Positions 9,204 through 16,423 of a DNA stretch of 64,000 nt are shown here, in pieces. This stretch comes from Oscillibacter sp. GTDB taxonomy: Bacteria; Bacillota; Clostridia; Oscillospirales; Oscillospiraceae. The stretch lies in contig JAAWGR010000001.1 in NCBI GenBank assembly GCA_022795445.1, positions 84,743 through 148,742 of the forward strand, written 5' to 3'. Position 1 is the stretch's first letter. Every line of letters starts with the position of its first letter. The position numbers were made by a program, and so were the translations under genes. Below the pieces are notes generated by a model. That model made no database searches, was not told the origin of the DNA, and worked only from the letters and a program-made list of their open reading frames with translations.

Positions 9204-9653
9204 TTGAAGCTCCAAACGAAATATTTTGGGGAAATTGACTACGAAGCCGGAGAAGTGGTTACGTTCCCGGCGGGAATGTTCGGCTTTGAGGAGGAACATG
9301 GCTTTTTGCTGCTGCCTTTCGATGGAAGCGGCGGAAACTTGCTGTGCCTCCAGAGCACAACGACGCCGGCCCTGGCGTTTGTGGTGATGGACCCCTTTTC
9401 CCTCCTGCCGGATTACGCGCCGGTCCTCCAGAAGGCCGAGCTGCAGCTGTTCGGTGTGGAAGAGGTGGGCGAACTGGGCTTTTATGTCCTGTGCGCTGTG
9501 AAAAACCCTGTCTCCGCCAGCACAGTGAACCTGCGGTGCCCCATTGTGGTCCATCCCAAGACCCGTGAGGCGCGGCAGGTGATCATGGAGGTCTACGATA
9601 TGCGCCACCCGCTGGAGGAGTTTGGCCGCAGGGAGGAGGCCGCGCCTTGCTGA
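9204..9653 (+). CDS. fliW: Flagellar assembly factor FliW
   Basis: A 149-residue FliW. It binds flagellin and, when flagellin is low, binds CsrA and relieves repression of hag translation. The hallmark N-terminal block TKYFGEIDYEAGEVVTFPAG and the VKNPVSASTVNLRCPIVV block are present. The start is a TTG at 9204, placed 7 bases after AGGAGG; the track's GTG 9186 lies upstream of that ribosome site. The stop overlaps csrA by 7 bases, so the two partners are translationally coupled. Confidence 0.93.
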   Translation: MKLQTKYFGEIDYEAGEVVTFPAGMFGFEEEHGFLLLPFDGSGGNLLCLQSTTTPALAFVVMDPFSLLPDYAPVLQKAELQLFGVEEVGELGFYVLCAVKNPVSASTVNLRCPIVVHPKTREARQVIMEVYDMRHPLEEFGRREEAAPC

Positions 9654-9910
9654 TTTTACAGCGTAAGCCCGGCGAATCTGTGGTGATCGGGGAGGATATC
9701 TCCATCTCCGTGGTGTCCGTGGAAGGCGGCCGGGTGCGGCTTGCCATCTCGGCGCCCCAGGAGATCCCGATCCTGCGGAGCGAACTACTGGATGCAACAG
9801 AAGCGAACCGGGATTCTTCCGCAGGCGCTGACCCTGCGGAGCTGCTGGGACTGTTGGGCGGATTGCCGCATGCGGCCCCGGATAAAGGGGAAAGGAGGAT
9901 GCAGAAATGA
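9647..9910 (+). CDS. csrA: Carbon storage regulator CsrA
   Basis: RNA-binding translational repressor. The start LILQRKPGESVVIGEDISISVV and the VRLAISAPQEIPILRSEL strand match the whole family fold. The start codon is TTG inside the fliW end, with GGGAGGAGG upstream. At 87 residues it is longer than typical forms, because of a C-terminal extension (GLLGGLPHAAP...) of unknown role. FliW binding to CsrA together with the FlgM checkpoint gives two layers of flagellin control in one operon. Confidence 0.95.
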   Translation: MLILQRKPGESVVIGEDISISVVSVEGGRVRLAISAPQEIPILRSELLDATEANRDSSAGADPAELLGLLGGLPHAAPDKGERRMQK

Positions 9911-10083
9911 TGGATGCAATTGCAAGCGCTTCGATGAGTATGAGCGCTGCACAGTTTTCCGTAGACTATGCGATGGCCATGACGAAGAAGGTCATGGATA
10001 CCCAGGAGCTGGCTGCGGAGGAGATGCTGGAAATGCTTCCGGCAACCCAGTCTTTGGGCGAGTATATTGACACTTACGCCTGA
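9907..10083 (+). CDS. YjfB-like putative motility protein (58 aa, not in the ORF track)
   Basis: A 58-residue ORF whose ATG overlaps the csrA stop (ATGA), so it is the last gene of the flagellar run. The sequence starts MMDAIASASMSMSAAQFSVD, has MTKKVMDTQELAAEEMLEML in the middle and ends in a short polar tail. Size, Ser/Met/Ala-rich start and the KKxMDTxE block resemble the YjfB 'putative motility protein' family of Firmicutes. It was missed by the track because it is under 60 residues. A strong terminator follows 24 bases later. Confidence 0.75.
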   Translation: MMDAIASASMSMSAAQFSVDYAMAMTKKVMDTQELAAEEMLEMLPATQSLGEYIDTYA

Positions 10084-10106
10084 TGCCTGTCTGGGCTGCG
10101 ATATGC

Positions 10107-10146
10107 GAAAAAAAGCCGTGGACACGATGTGTCTGCGGCTTTTTTC
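10107..10146 (+). terminator. Rho-independent terminator of the flagellar operon
   Basis: Two-part stem AGCCG..GACAC / GTGTC..CGGCT with a GAT loop, flanked by an A run and followed by TTTTTTC. It closes the flgM to yjfB-like operon. Confidence 0.9.
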
Positions 10147-10205
10147 ACGCGCTTTTGCGGCTTAGCGGCGTTACAATAGGGGAAGTTTTGATAGGGGGTG
10201 CTGAG

Positions 10206-10919
10206 ATGGAACGGTCTTGGAAGGTTTCCGTTTGCGCGGCGGCGGTGCTGCTGCTGGCGGCGTGTGGGCAGGCAGAGCCTGTGGTGAAGGAAGGGCTGCT
10301 CCCGGAGGCGGAGGAGTATTGGATGGTCGAGACGGAAGGGGGCCAGGTCGCCCTGCGGAGCGGCGGAGAGGAGAGTCTGTCGCTGGTGTGGGTGAAGGAT
10401 GGGAAGGAAACGCTTTTAAAGACGCTGGAAAAGGAAACGGATTATTATGAGCCGAAGGACGTGACGGCGTGGACATTTACGGATACGATGGGCTATGACG
10501 GCTTTGTCCTGCGGACGTTGGCAATGGGCGGTTTTTTTGGAACGAATGTTTATTATGTCGTGGAGGAAGGCCAGCTGAAGCAGATTGCGGACAGCTTTGG
10601 CTTTGAAGTGGAGGACACCGCGGTGGACCTGAACGGGGACCAGCAGACCGAACTGGCGACAAACAATACGTTTGGCGGGGACGGCCACCGGACGGTAGCG
10701 GTGTTCCAGCGAACAGCGGACGGAATTGAGAAGGGCGTTTTGACCCTGCCGGAAATTCCCAACCACGACAACTGGGGCATCAACTCCTATATGGCGGAGT
10801 ACGACCCTATTGGGAAGGTTTTCCGCATTACATACAGCGTAAGGGACCAAGAACTTACGGATTCCATTGAAACCGCCGGCTTGGAATGGTTTACCTTTTC
10901 CCCCTACGAGGCTGGATGA
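10206..10919 (+). CDS. Lipoprotein of unknown function
   Basis: A 237-residue exported lipoprotein: MERSWKVSV, a hydrophobic core and a lipobox LLAAC|G put it on the outer face of the membrane. Inside is a VDLNGDQQTEL segment that looks like a short FG-GAP or EF-hand-like calcium-binding loop, so a beta-propeller fragment is possible. ATG 10206 is chosen because the signal peptide begins there and GGGGGTG lies upstream; the track ORF extends 41 codons too far. A second lipoprotein with a similar loop is at 17677, suggesting a lineage-specific family. Confidence 0.75.
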   Translation: MERSWKVSVCAAAVLLLAACGQAEPVVKEGLLPEAEEYWMVETEGGQVALRSGGEESLSLVWVKDGKETLLKTLEKETDYYEPKDVTAWTFTDTMGYDGFVLRTLAMGGFFGTNVYYVVEEGQLKQIADSFGFEVEDTAVDLNGDQQTELATNNTFGGDGHRTVAVFQRTADGIEKGVLTLPEIPNHDNWGINSYMAEYDPIGKVFRITYSVRDQELTDSIETAGLEWFTFSPYEAG

Positions 10920-10947
10920 GCGCGCCGCAAGGCGCGTTTTCTTTTTT
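10920..10947 (+). terminator. Rho-independent terminator after the lipoprotein gene
   Basis: Perfect stem CGCGCC, loop GCAA, GGCGCG, followed by TTTTCTTTTTT, starting 2 bases after the stop codon. Confidence 0.9.
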
Positions 10948-10962
10948 GCGGAGAATTCCCTC

Positions 10963-10991
10963 TTGATATATCTAGAATCCCGATGTATAAA
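10963..10991 (+). promoter_or_regulatory. Predicted promoter of the PadR locus
   Basis: TTGATA, a 17-base spacer and TATAAA, 28 bases before the padR-like ATG. A GATATATC palindrome overlaps the -35 end and could be part of an autoregulatory PadR operator; that is only a guess. Confidence 0.55.
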
Positions 10992-11018
10992 TCTGACAGT
11001 TGAAAAGGAGGCTATCCG

Positions 11019-11316
11019 ATGAAGAAGAAAAACATCAAGCATACGCAGCTGTTGGTGCTGTCGCTCCTGAAGGGAGAGGACATGTACGGTTATCAGATGA
11101 TCTTGGAGCTTGCGCGGCGCTCCAACCAGACGTTTGAAATGAAAGAGGGCACGCTGTACCCCGTTCTGCGCGGGCTGGAAAAAATCCGGTTATGTGGAAG
11201 CCTACCGGCAAGAGGCGCCCACCGGGCGCGTGCGCAAATATTACCACCTCACCCGTAAAGGGGAGGGCGCCCTCCGCACAGAGGCGGAGGCATGGAAGAC
11301 CGAATCGAGGGGCTAG
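11019..11316 (+). pseudogene. PadR-family transcriptional regulator, frameshifted
   Basis: The N-terminal winged helix is intact (TQLLVLSLLKGEDMYGYQMI ... EGTLYPVLRGLEK) up to a run of six A at 11179-11184. The normal continuation, SGYVEAYRQEAPTGRVRKYY then HLTRKGEGALRTEAEAW, is present in the next frame from 11185 and stops at 11316. One extra A therefore breaks the gene. The C-terminal dimerisation helix is also missing, replaced by sequence of the following gene. It may be a true decayed gene, a homopolymer sequencing error, or a phase-variable switch. PadR proteins usually repress a neighbouring membrane gene. Confidence 0.8.
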
Positions 11317-11893
11317 TGGAAGTGGGATGTTTCCTGGAGACCCGGCGGAGATCAGCCAGGAGCTGGACAGGCAGTACCCGCCTGGCTGGCTGTGGGTGGG
11401 CCGTGCGGCGTATATGCTGACGCTGGTCCTCTGCATCCAGGCGCTTCTCTCCATTGGGATGCTGGGCTCTTTCTGGGGCAGCTGGATGGCCCGGCTTGAC
11501 CCGCCGGAGCTTTCCAGGATGTGTACTGTCCTGGCGGATACGCCCTTGGATATCTCCATACCGGTGGGCAACGATATCCTGCGGGTTACGCGGATTGCTG
11601 TTGGACGGATGGATTTTTATGGGGAACTCGTGGCAGAGGTGTCTTTCTGTGCATATGACCGGCTCCCCGGCGGGATCGTTTCTCAAACGCTGAGCAATGG
11701 AACGGTGGTGGAAAACCAGCGGGAAGAATGGTAGGGAGGCGGCAGCGGCGGTGGGAATGACCGCCTAAAGTACATGAGCACCTGGGTTCCAATACAGCCT
11801 GACGACACCTACTTTACGCTTTCTTACGACCATTATGGGGAGCAGTTTTTCCGTGAAATCCCCTTGCCGGAAATCGAGGAGGCCATGCCATGA
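11292..11893 (+). pseudogene. Broken membrane protein, probable partner of PadR (HAAS/DUF1700-like)
   Basis: One frame carries MEDRIEGLVEV and another carries GDPAEISQEL, which together resemble the HAAS helical domain often encoded after PadR. A transmembrane helix follows (AAYMLTLVLCIQALLSIGMLG), then an extracytoplasmic beta-rich part. The frame is interrupted by an in-frame TAG at 11732-11734, after which the same frame reads on for 52 codons (KYMSTWVPIQPDDTYFTLSY ...) to a TGA at 11891 that overlaps the next gene's ATG. The preserved ATGA overlap shows that the reading frame once extended to that stop. Confidence 0.7.
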
Positions 11894-12509
11894 AGAAGAC
11901 GAAACTGCGCTCCCGCCGCCGGACGGCCCTGCGGCGTATGTTGATTGTGGCGGCAGCCTATCTGGTGGTCACCTGCGTTTTGGGGACAGGGGTTCTCTTT
12001 CCGACGCAGATTATCCGGGAGAACGAAGAACGGCATGGTACAGGCCGGACATCCATGATTGCCTGGGACTGGGAACCGGAAATCCACCGGACACAGATGC
12101 TGTATTTGACAGAGAATGAACATGTTACATTTCTCATCGGTTCCTATCTAAGGAAGAACCGCTGTATGCAGGTCAGATCAGCGTATCCACTTTTGGAAGG
12201 AACCCCAAAGATTTTTTTTATTACTACGGACGGGTCGACGACCCAGAAATCCGGTGTGTGGAAATCCGTGTGGAATACATTACAATCGGTGATAATGGAG
12301 AGATGATTATGCAGAAGGGACAGCGGATTGTCATCCCGGAAAGCAGCTGGATGGAGAAAGATGGGCGGCAGTATTTTTACATAAGAGCGCTAGAGGCGAC
12401 ATGGCCCATCGATTGCGCAAAATACGTTTATGTGGTTGGCTGCGATGCGGAGGGTAAAGAACTTGTGCAGCTGGATATGGCAGACCATTCGTACCGTTAT
12501 TTTGAATAA
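11890..12509 (+). pseudogene. Membrane-anchored protein of unknown function, frameshifted
   Basis: The first ORF (11890-12306) starts MKKTKLRSRRRTALRRMLIV with one membrane helix (AAAYLVVTCVLGTGVLF) and reads well to about FLIGSYL (near 12150). From there the sensible protein continues in another frame (EEPLYAGQISVSTFGRNPKD, then VEYITIGDNGEMIMQKGQRI) to 12509. The track shows the two halves as separate overlapping ORFs. The pieces look like one roughly 205-residue protein with an N-terminal anchor. It is the third damaged gene in a row. Confidence 0.7.
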
Positions 12510-12624
12510 AAATTCACCAAATATTGCATATAAAAAATCGGTAAGATTTTGCTGTAAAATGCTGGCAGGATATGCTATACTAAAGATGGTAAGTTTGGCC
12601 GTTGCGACAGAGGAGGTTGGAATT

Positions 12625-13395
12625 ATGATTCGACTGATTGCCAGCGACATCGACGGAACGCTGCTCCCTTATAAAGAGAAAGCGCTTCCGGAAGAGCTTT
12701 TCACCGAGATTGCCCGCTTGTCTCAAAAGGGCATCCTGTTCTGCCCCGCCAGCGGGCGGCAGTACAACAGCCTGCGGAAACTGTTCGCGCCAGTGGCGGA
12801 CCATATTCCTTATGTGTGTGAAAACGGCGCGGTGGTCTTCGGCCCGGGGAACCCAGGCCCGTTGCTGGGCAAGACGGCCATGGACCGTCGCCTCGCCGTG
12901 GAGCTGTGCCGGAATATCCTTGCCCTGCCGGAGGCGGAGGTGCTGATCTCCGGCGCGGATACCAGCTACCTCTGCCCAAAACGGGAGGGCGTTGTGGAGG
13001 AAATCCGGGACGGCTTGGGCAACCGCACCGTCGTCCTTGACAGGCCGGAGGATATGCCGGAAGACATTATCAAAGTATCTGTTTACTGCCCAGGGCGTTT
13101 GGAAGAAACCCGCCTGGCTTTGGTGTTCCGGTGGGAACGGGCTTTCCACGCCGCTGTCGCCGGAGCGGGCTGGTTAGACTTTACCCTTGCGGACAAGGGG
13201 ATTGGCCTGGGACAGCTTTGCACTTCGCTGGGCGTCGGTATGGAAGAGGTGATGGCCTTCGGCGACAATTACAACGACCTGCCGATGCTGGAAAAAGTGG
13301 GACGGCCCTATCTTGTGGCCTCCGCCGCGCCAGAGCTGCGGGAACGGGTGCCGGGGAGCTGCCGGTCGGTCCTGGACGTTCTGCGGGAGCTGTAA
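12625..13395 (+). CDS. HAD-superfamily Cof-type phosphatase
   Basis: A 256-residue HAD hydrolase of subfamily IIB (Cof type). Motif I is IASDIDGTLL with the nucleophile Asp, motif II the Ser in PASGRQY, and the C-terminal motif AFGDNYNDLPMLEKVG binds Mg2+. Substrates of such enzymes are usually sugar phosphates or nucleotides and cannot be told from sequence. The start is ATG 12625 after AGGAGG; the track ORF is over-long. An extended -10 (TGCTATACT, 12573-12581) lies upstream. It is intact although both flanks hold broken genes. Confidence 0.92.
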   Translation: MIRLIASDIDGTLLPYKEKALPEELFTEIARLSQKGILFCPASGRQYNSLRKLFAPVADHIPYVCENGAVVFGPGNPGPLLGKTAMDRRLAVELCRNILALPEAEVLISGADTSYLCPKREGVVEEIRDGLGNRTVVLDRPEDMPEDIIKVSVYCPGRLEETRLALVFRWERAFHAAVAGAGWLDFTLADKGIGLGQLCTSLGVGMEEVMAFGDNYNDLPMLEKVGRPYLVASAAPELRERVPGSCRSVLDVLREL

Positions 13396-13422
13396 AGCGT
13401 TTGGGAGAATTGGGAGGAGCGT

Positions 13423-13612
13423 ATGAAAACAGCACAGTTCATTTGGTCATTTCATTTGTATCGGAATATGCAGCATGATTCTGATAGGCGCAAATCTTTT
13501 GAGGATTGACCTGCCGGACTTTCTTATACGGATTGTTGGACTGGTTGATTTAGCCGCATTGTCGGTATTGGGCTATAGAACCGTTAAAATGCGGATAAAT
13601 CAGCGGCAGTAA
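13423..13612 (+). pseudogene. Small two-helix membrane protein, apparently frameshifted
   Basis: After GGGAGGAG, an ATG at 13423 opens MKTAQFIWS and then drifts into a short non-hydrophobic end. The neighbouring frame carries FICIGICSMILIGANLL, DLPDFLIRIVGLVDLAALSV and a TAA at 13610. Joined, they would make a small protein of about 60 residues with two membrane helices. Too short for the ORF track. Alternatively translation starts at ATG 13475 and gives 45 residues. The rest of 13613-13806 holds no gene, only the imperfect repeat below. Confidence 0.5.
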
Positions 13613-13730
13613 ATGCCGGTCTTTGGAATAAATCGATAGATCCTGCGGGAACATAAAATTGAATGGGAAAAAATAAATGCCGGTTTGCCTTATAAAACCG
13701 CCGATCCTGTCCGATAATAAAAAAGAATGC
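13611..13730 (+). repeat. Imperfect direct repeat (two units, about 64 bases apart)
   Basis: Two segments beginning AAATGCCGGT (13611 and 13675) share GATCCTG and a following A-rich stretch ending GAATG. They are clearly related but diverged. No protein reads through them. They may be a leftover duplication or a pair of regulator sites for the amidase gene that starts at 13807. Confidence 0.5.
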
Positions 13731-13806
13731 CGTATTATGGCAGCGCAAGCTTGGGAAATCTACGCGAATTTTTTAACTTGCGTCAATTCATTCAGGAGGC
13801 GGTTTC

Positions 13807-15660
13807 ATGCACATTTTGAAAAGCCGCCAAGGCACACGCCGAAACGCAGGCGCACGTCTGCTGGCCCGGATGGCCTTGGCACTGCTGCTGACATTCGCGG
13901 CGTCAGTCGGCTTGTTCTGCGCACCCGTATTGGCGGACGAGGCGCAGGAGACAGAAGTAAAAACTGCCATCGAGACGTTCCTGCGGAACTATACGCAGGA
14001 GGCTATGCTGTATGAGGAGACCGACCAACGGCCGTGCTCGGTTTATGAGCCGGCGTTCGTCCCGGCATGGGAACAGGAGTCGCTGCCCGTCAACGGGAAG
14101 TACGTTCTTTTGACGGAATTGCAAAAGAACATTCAGTTTGTGGAGAAAAAAGCTGCGTTTTATGCCGCAATGCGGCAAATGCAGAATATCTATCGGGAGA
14201 ACTTGCAGTTGTATTATACATACACCTCTTTGAAGATCAGCGGAAATTCCGCCCGGGCTTCCGTCAAGGAGACGGCCAAGTTCTATTATACCGACAGCAA
14301 CCGGCAGTCGGTTTATGAGACGAACTATACCATCGATGCGGTGAAGTTCATGGACCGCTGGCTGGTGGCTGATGTGACCGACGGAAGCCGGTTCGACGGC
14401 CTCTATAAGAAAACGCCCGATTTTGACCTTGAGGCCGTCCTGTCCGAGTTTGCTGACGGCTTGGAAAAGGAAACCGCTGTTGTGACATATCCGTATACGC
14501 CCAGCGAGGATGCGGAGGCTGGACGGATTTTCTACAACGGCGCAAACGCCGCGGCGTATGCATCCACCTACTGCCGCCAGGACGAGGGGATCGTGCAAAA
14601 GAATTATTATAACGCCCAGTTCAAGAGCTACGCCGGGATTGGCGGCGACTGCATGAACTTTACTTCGCAGTGCCTCTGGGCGGGGTTCGGCGGAAACCAG
14701 ACCGCAAACGCAATCAATGAACATGCCCTGCCGATGGATACCGCGGGAAGTTCCACTTGGTATGGCCGCAGCACTGCTGCCGGAATAAAGGACTCCTCAA
14801 TTATAAATTGGATCAGCTGCGCGGGGTTCTGGAATTACGTGAAAGGCACCAATGCTTCCAGTGATACAGGAATGTATGCAACGGTCATTACCGTCTCCGG
14901 CAACAGCCCGATTACCGGCGTCGCACCGCAAGAGCTGGTGGGCGCGGCAGCGCATGTGGAGGGAGCCAAGGGATCGTTTTCCCACGCAATCATCTTTACC
15001 GCCGCTACCGGCAACAGTCGGAATGAAATCTGGTTCTGCTCTCATACGAAGGATGTATCCCACCTGAAGTTGGGCGACTATTACTTTGGACCCATTCGGG
15101 TGTATATCCCCCGCTATATGCGCGTCAGCGCAGAACAAAAGCCCGTGATTACGCCGGACCGGATTACGCCGGACCGGATTACGCCGGACCGGATTGCGCC
15201 GGTGTTGGTGAATACCAGCGCCGCGGTGGGGTTCCATACGGAAGCGCCGCAGGCGCGGCTGTCTACGGTGGTGCAGGCTCCGGACGGGACCAAGACGCAT
15301 GTTGGATTGGCCGAAAATGCGGCGTCCTGTTCGGCAAGTTACCAGTTTACGCAGACGGGGCTATATCAGGTAGACTGTACTGCGACGACAGCCGGCGGCG
15401 CAGCGCAGACGCTGACGTATTACATCCGCTGCGTGACAGAAGGCGTCCGCACAACTGCCTCTGCGCCGGTGCCGGGACCGGAACCGGCGGTTGACCCGGA
15501 GGCGGAAGTACCCTGGTCGGTCTTGCCGGAGGAAGAAGGAGCAGACGCTCCGGAAGCGTCGGCGGAAGCGGCTCCGGAAGCGGCGGAGGCGGAGCCTGTC
15601 CCGTTCCCGGATATGCCAACAGTGGAGATTGAATCTTCCCTGCTCCAGCCGGCGGCTTGA
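13807..15660 (+). CDS. Secreted protein with putative amidase domain (Amidase_6)
   Basis: A 617-residue exported protein. A long signal peptide (MALALLLTFAASVGLFCAPVLA) is followed by a helical/beta region to about 235, then the Amidase_6 domain: NGANAAAYASTYC, the catalytic-type GGDCMNFTSQCLWAGF with Cys, SFSHAIIF with His, and WFCSHTKDVSHLKLGDYY. After it come the ITPDR repeats, an immunoglobulin-like domain (about 475-545) and a Pro/Glu/Ala-rich tail. No sortase motif was seen, so it is probably released or loosely wall-bound. Such domains occur in cell-wall or peptide hydrolases. A good AGGAGG precedes the ATG. Confidence 0.85.
   Translation: MHILKSRQGTRRNAGARLLARMALALLLTFAASVGLFCAPVLADEAQETEVKTAIETFLRNYTQEAMLYEETDQRPCSVYEPAFVPAWEQESLPVNGKYVLLTELQKNIQFVEKKAAFYAAMRQMQNIYRENLQLYYTYTSLKISGNSARASVKETAKFYYTDSNRQSVYETNYTIDAVKFMDRWLVADVTDGSRFDGLYKKTPDFDLEAVLSEFADGLEKETAVVTYPYTPSEDAEAGRIFYNGANAAAYASTYCRQDEGIVQKNYYNAQFKSYAGIGGDCMNFTSQCLWAGFGGNQTANAINEHALPMDTAGSSTWYGRSTAAGIKDSSIINWISCAGFWNYVKGTNASSDTGMYATVITVSGNSPITGVAPQELVGAAAHVEGAKGSFSHAIIFTAATGNSRNEIWFCSHTKDVSHLKLGDYYFGPIRVYIPRYMRVSAEQKPVITPDRITPDRITPDRIAPVLVNTSAAVGFHTEAPQARLSTVVQAPDGTKTHVGLAENAASCSASYQFTQTGLYQVDCTATTAGGAAQTLTYYIRCVTEGVRTTASAPVPGPEPAVDPEAEVPWSVLPEEEGADAPEASAEAAPEAAEAEPVPFPDMPTVEIESSLLQPAA
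15148..15202 (+). repeat. 15-bp in-frame tandem repeat (three copies plus a partial)
   Basis: ATTACGCCGGACCGG is repeated three times without change at 15148-15192, followed by a 10-base partial copy with one difference. It encodes ITPDR three times in the linker after the amidase domain. Exact identity points to recent slippage, so copy number may vary between strains. Confidence 0.95.
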
Positions 15661-15671
15661 ATTTTGGATGA

Positions 15672-15709
15672 TAAAACGCCCTTCCCAACGATATGGGAGG
15701 GGCGTTTTT
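15672..15709 (+). terminator. Rho-independent terminator after the amidase gene
   Basis: A 13-bp stem, AACGCCCTTCCCA with TGGGAGGGGCGTT (one G-U), loop ACGATA, then TTTTTG. It also faces the converging gene on the other strand. Confidence 0.9.
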
Positions 15710-15718
15710 GCACGGAGT

Positions 15719-16201
15719 TCAGGGGGCCTTTTGAAAGAATTTCTTTTTGCACGCCGGACACATAGCGGGGAAGATCAGCGGACAGAATTTGGGCTTGTGG
15801 TAGGCAATTCGGAGGAATTCCAGCGTGTGAAGGCAGTCGGCGTTTACAAGCGTGTCCCTGTAGTGCGCGGGACGATAGTAGGGGAACCGTGTCCCGCATT
15901 CCGGACAACGCCAGAACCCTCCAGGTGCAAACCGTAAGACAAGAAACAGACCCTCCAGGATGAGTGACAGCAGTATCCCCAGGCTCAATATGGGATTCTG
16001 CCGATCAACCAGAAAGGCGGCGCCTGCAAGCGAACCGAAGAAAAGGAGGGCAAAGCCCCGCTGGAGCAGGAAAATCCCACGGCTGAAAGCGCGGAAGATG
16101 CGGAAGCGAGGCGGCATTTGGGGAAAGATATAAGGAAACGGCTGGGCAAGATGCCCTTGCTGTCTGTGCCAATCTGTGAAATCGTCCGTTGAATATTTCA
16201 A
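15719..16201 (-). CDS. Membrane protein with C-terminal zinc-ribbon cysteines, unknown function
   Basis: A 160-residue protein with two hydrophobic helices in the middle (FLLQRGFALLFFGSLAGAAF and ILSLGILLSLILEGLFLVL) and two CxxC pairs in the cytoplasmic-looking tail (CPECG, CPACK) that probably bind zinc. The track begins at ATG 16237, but that codon lies inside a perfect -10 box. The TTG at 16201, nine bases after AAGGAGG, is the likely start. It has its own promoter and ends near the amidase terminator. No family was recognised. Confidence 0.7.
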   Translation of the reverse strand: MKYSTDDFTDWHRQQGHLAQPFPYIFPQMPPRFRIFRAFSRGIFLLQRGFALLFFGSLAGAAFLVDRQNPILSLGILLSLILEGLFLVLRFAPGGFWRCPECGTRFPYYRPAHYRDTLVNADCLHTLEFLRIAYHKPKFCPLIFPAMCPACKKKFFQKAP

Positions 16202-16235
16202 ATGCGCCGGCCTCCTTTTTATGGTGCTAAATGCC

Positions 16236-16264
16236 ATTATAGCGATTTAATTCTGCACTTTCAA
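16236..16264 (-). promoter_or_regulatory. Promoter for the zinc-ribbon membrane protein gene
   Basis: On the minus strand TTGAAA, a 17-base spacer and a perfect TATAAT. The expected transcript starts just upstream of AAGGAGG, which supports the TTG start at 16201. Confidence 0.75.
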
Positions 16265-16347
16265 CCCGGTTTCCTGGGAAAATGAACGATTTTGCAGCGG
16301 ATTTTGCTGAAAATGCATGAAAAGACGGTATTTGGTGAAAATCACGG

Positions 16348-16375
16348 TTGTCAAAGGTTGGATTTTTGGTAAAAT
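16348..16375 (+). promoter_or_regulatory. Promoter for glyA
   Basis: TTGTCA, a 16-base spacer and TAAAAT, about 50 bases before the glyA ATG and its AAGGAGG site. The region between the divergent promoters (16265-16347) shows no further gene. Confidence 0.65.
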
Positions 16376-16423
16376 AGAAAGGCATATCGGTTTTACCGTA
16401 AAATTTTAAGGAGGATTTACCCC

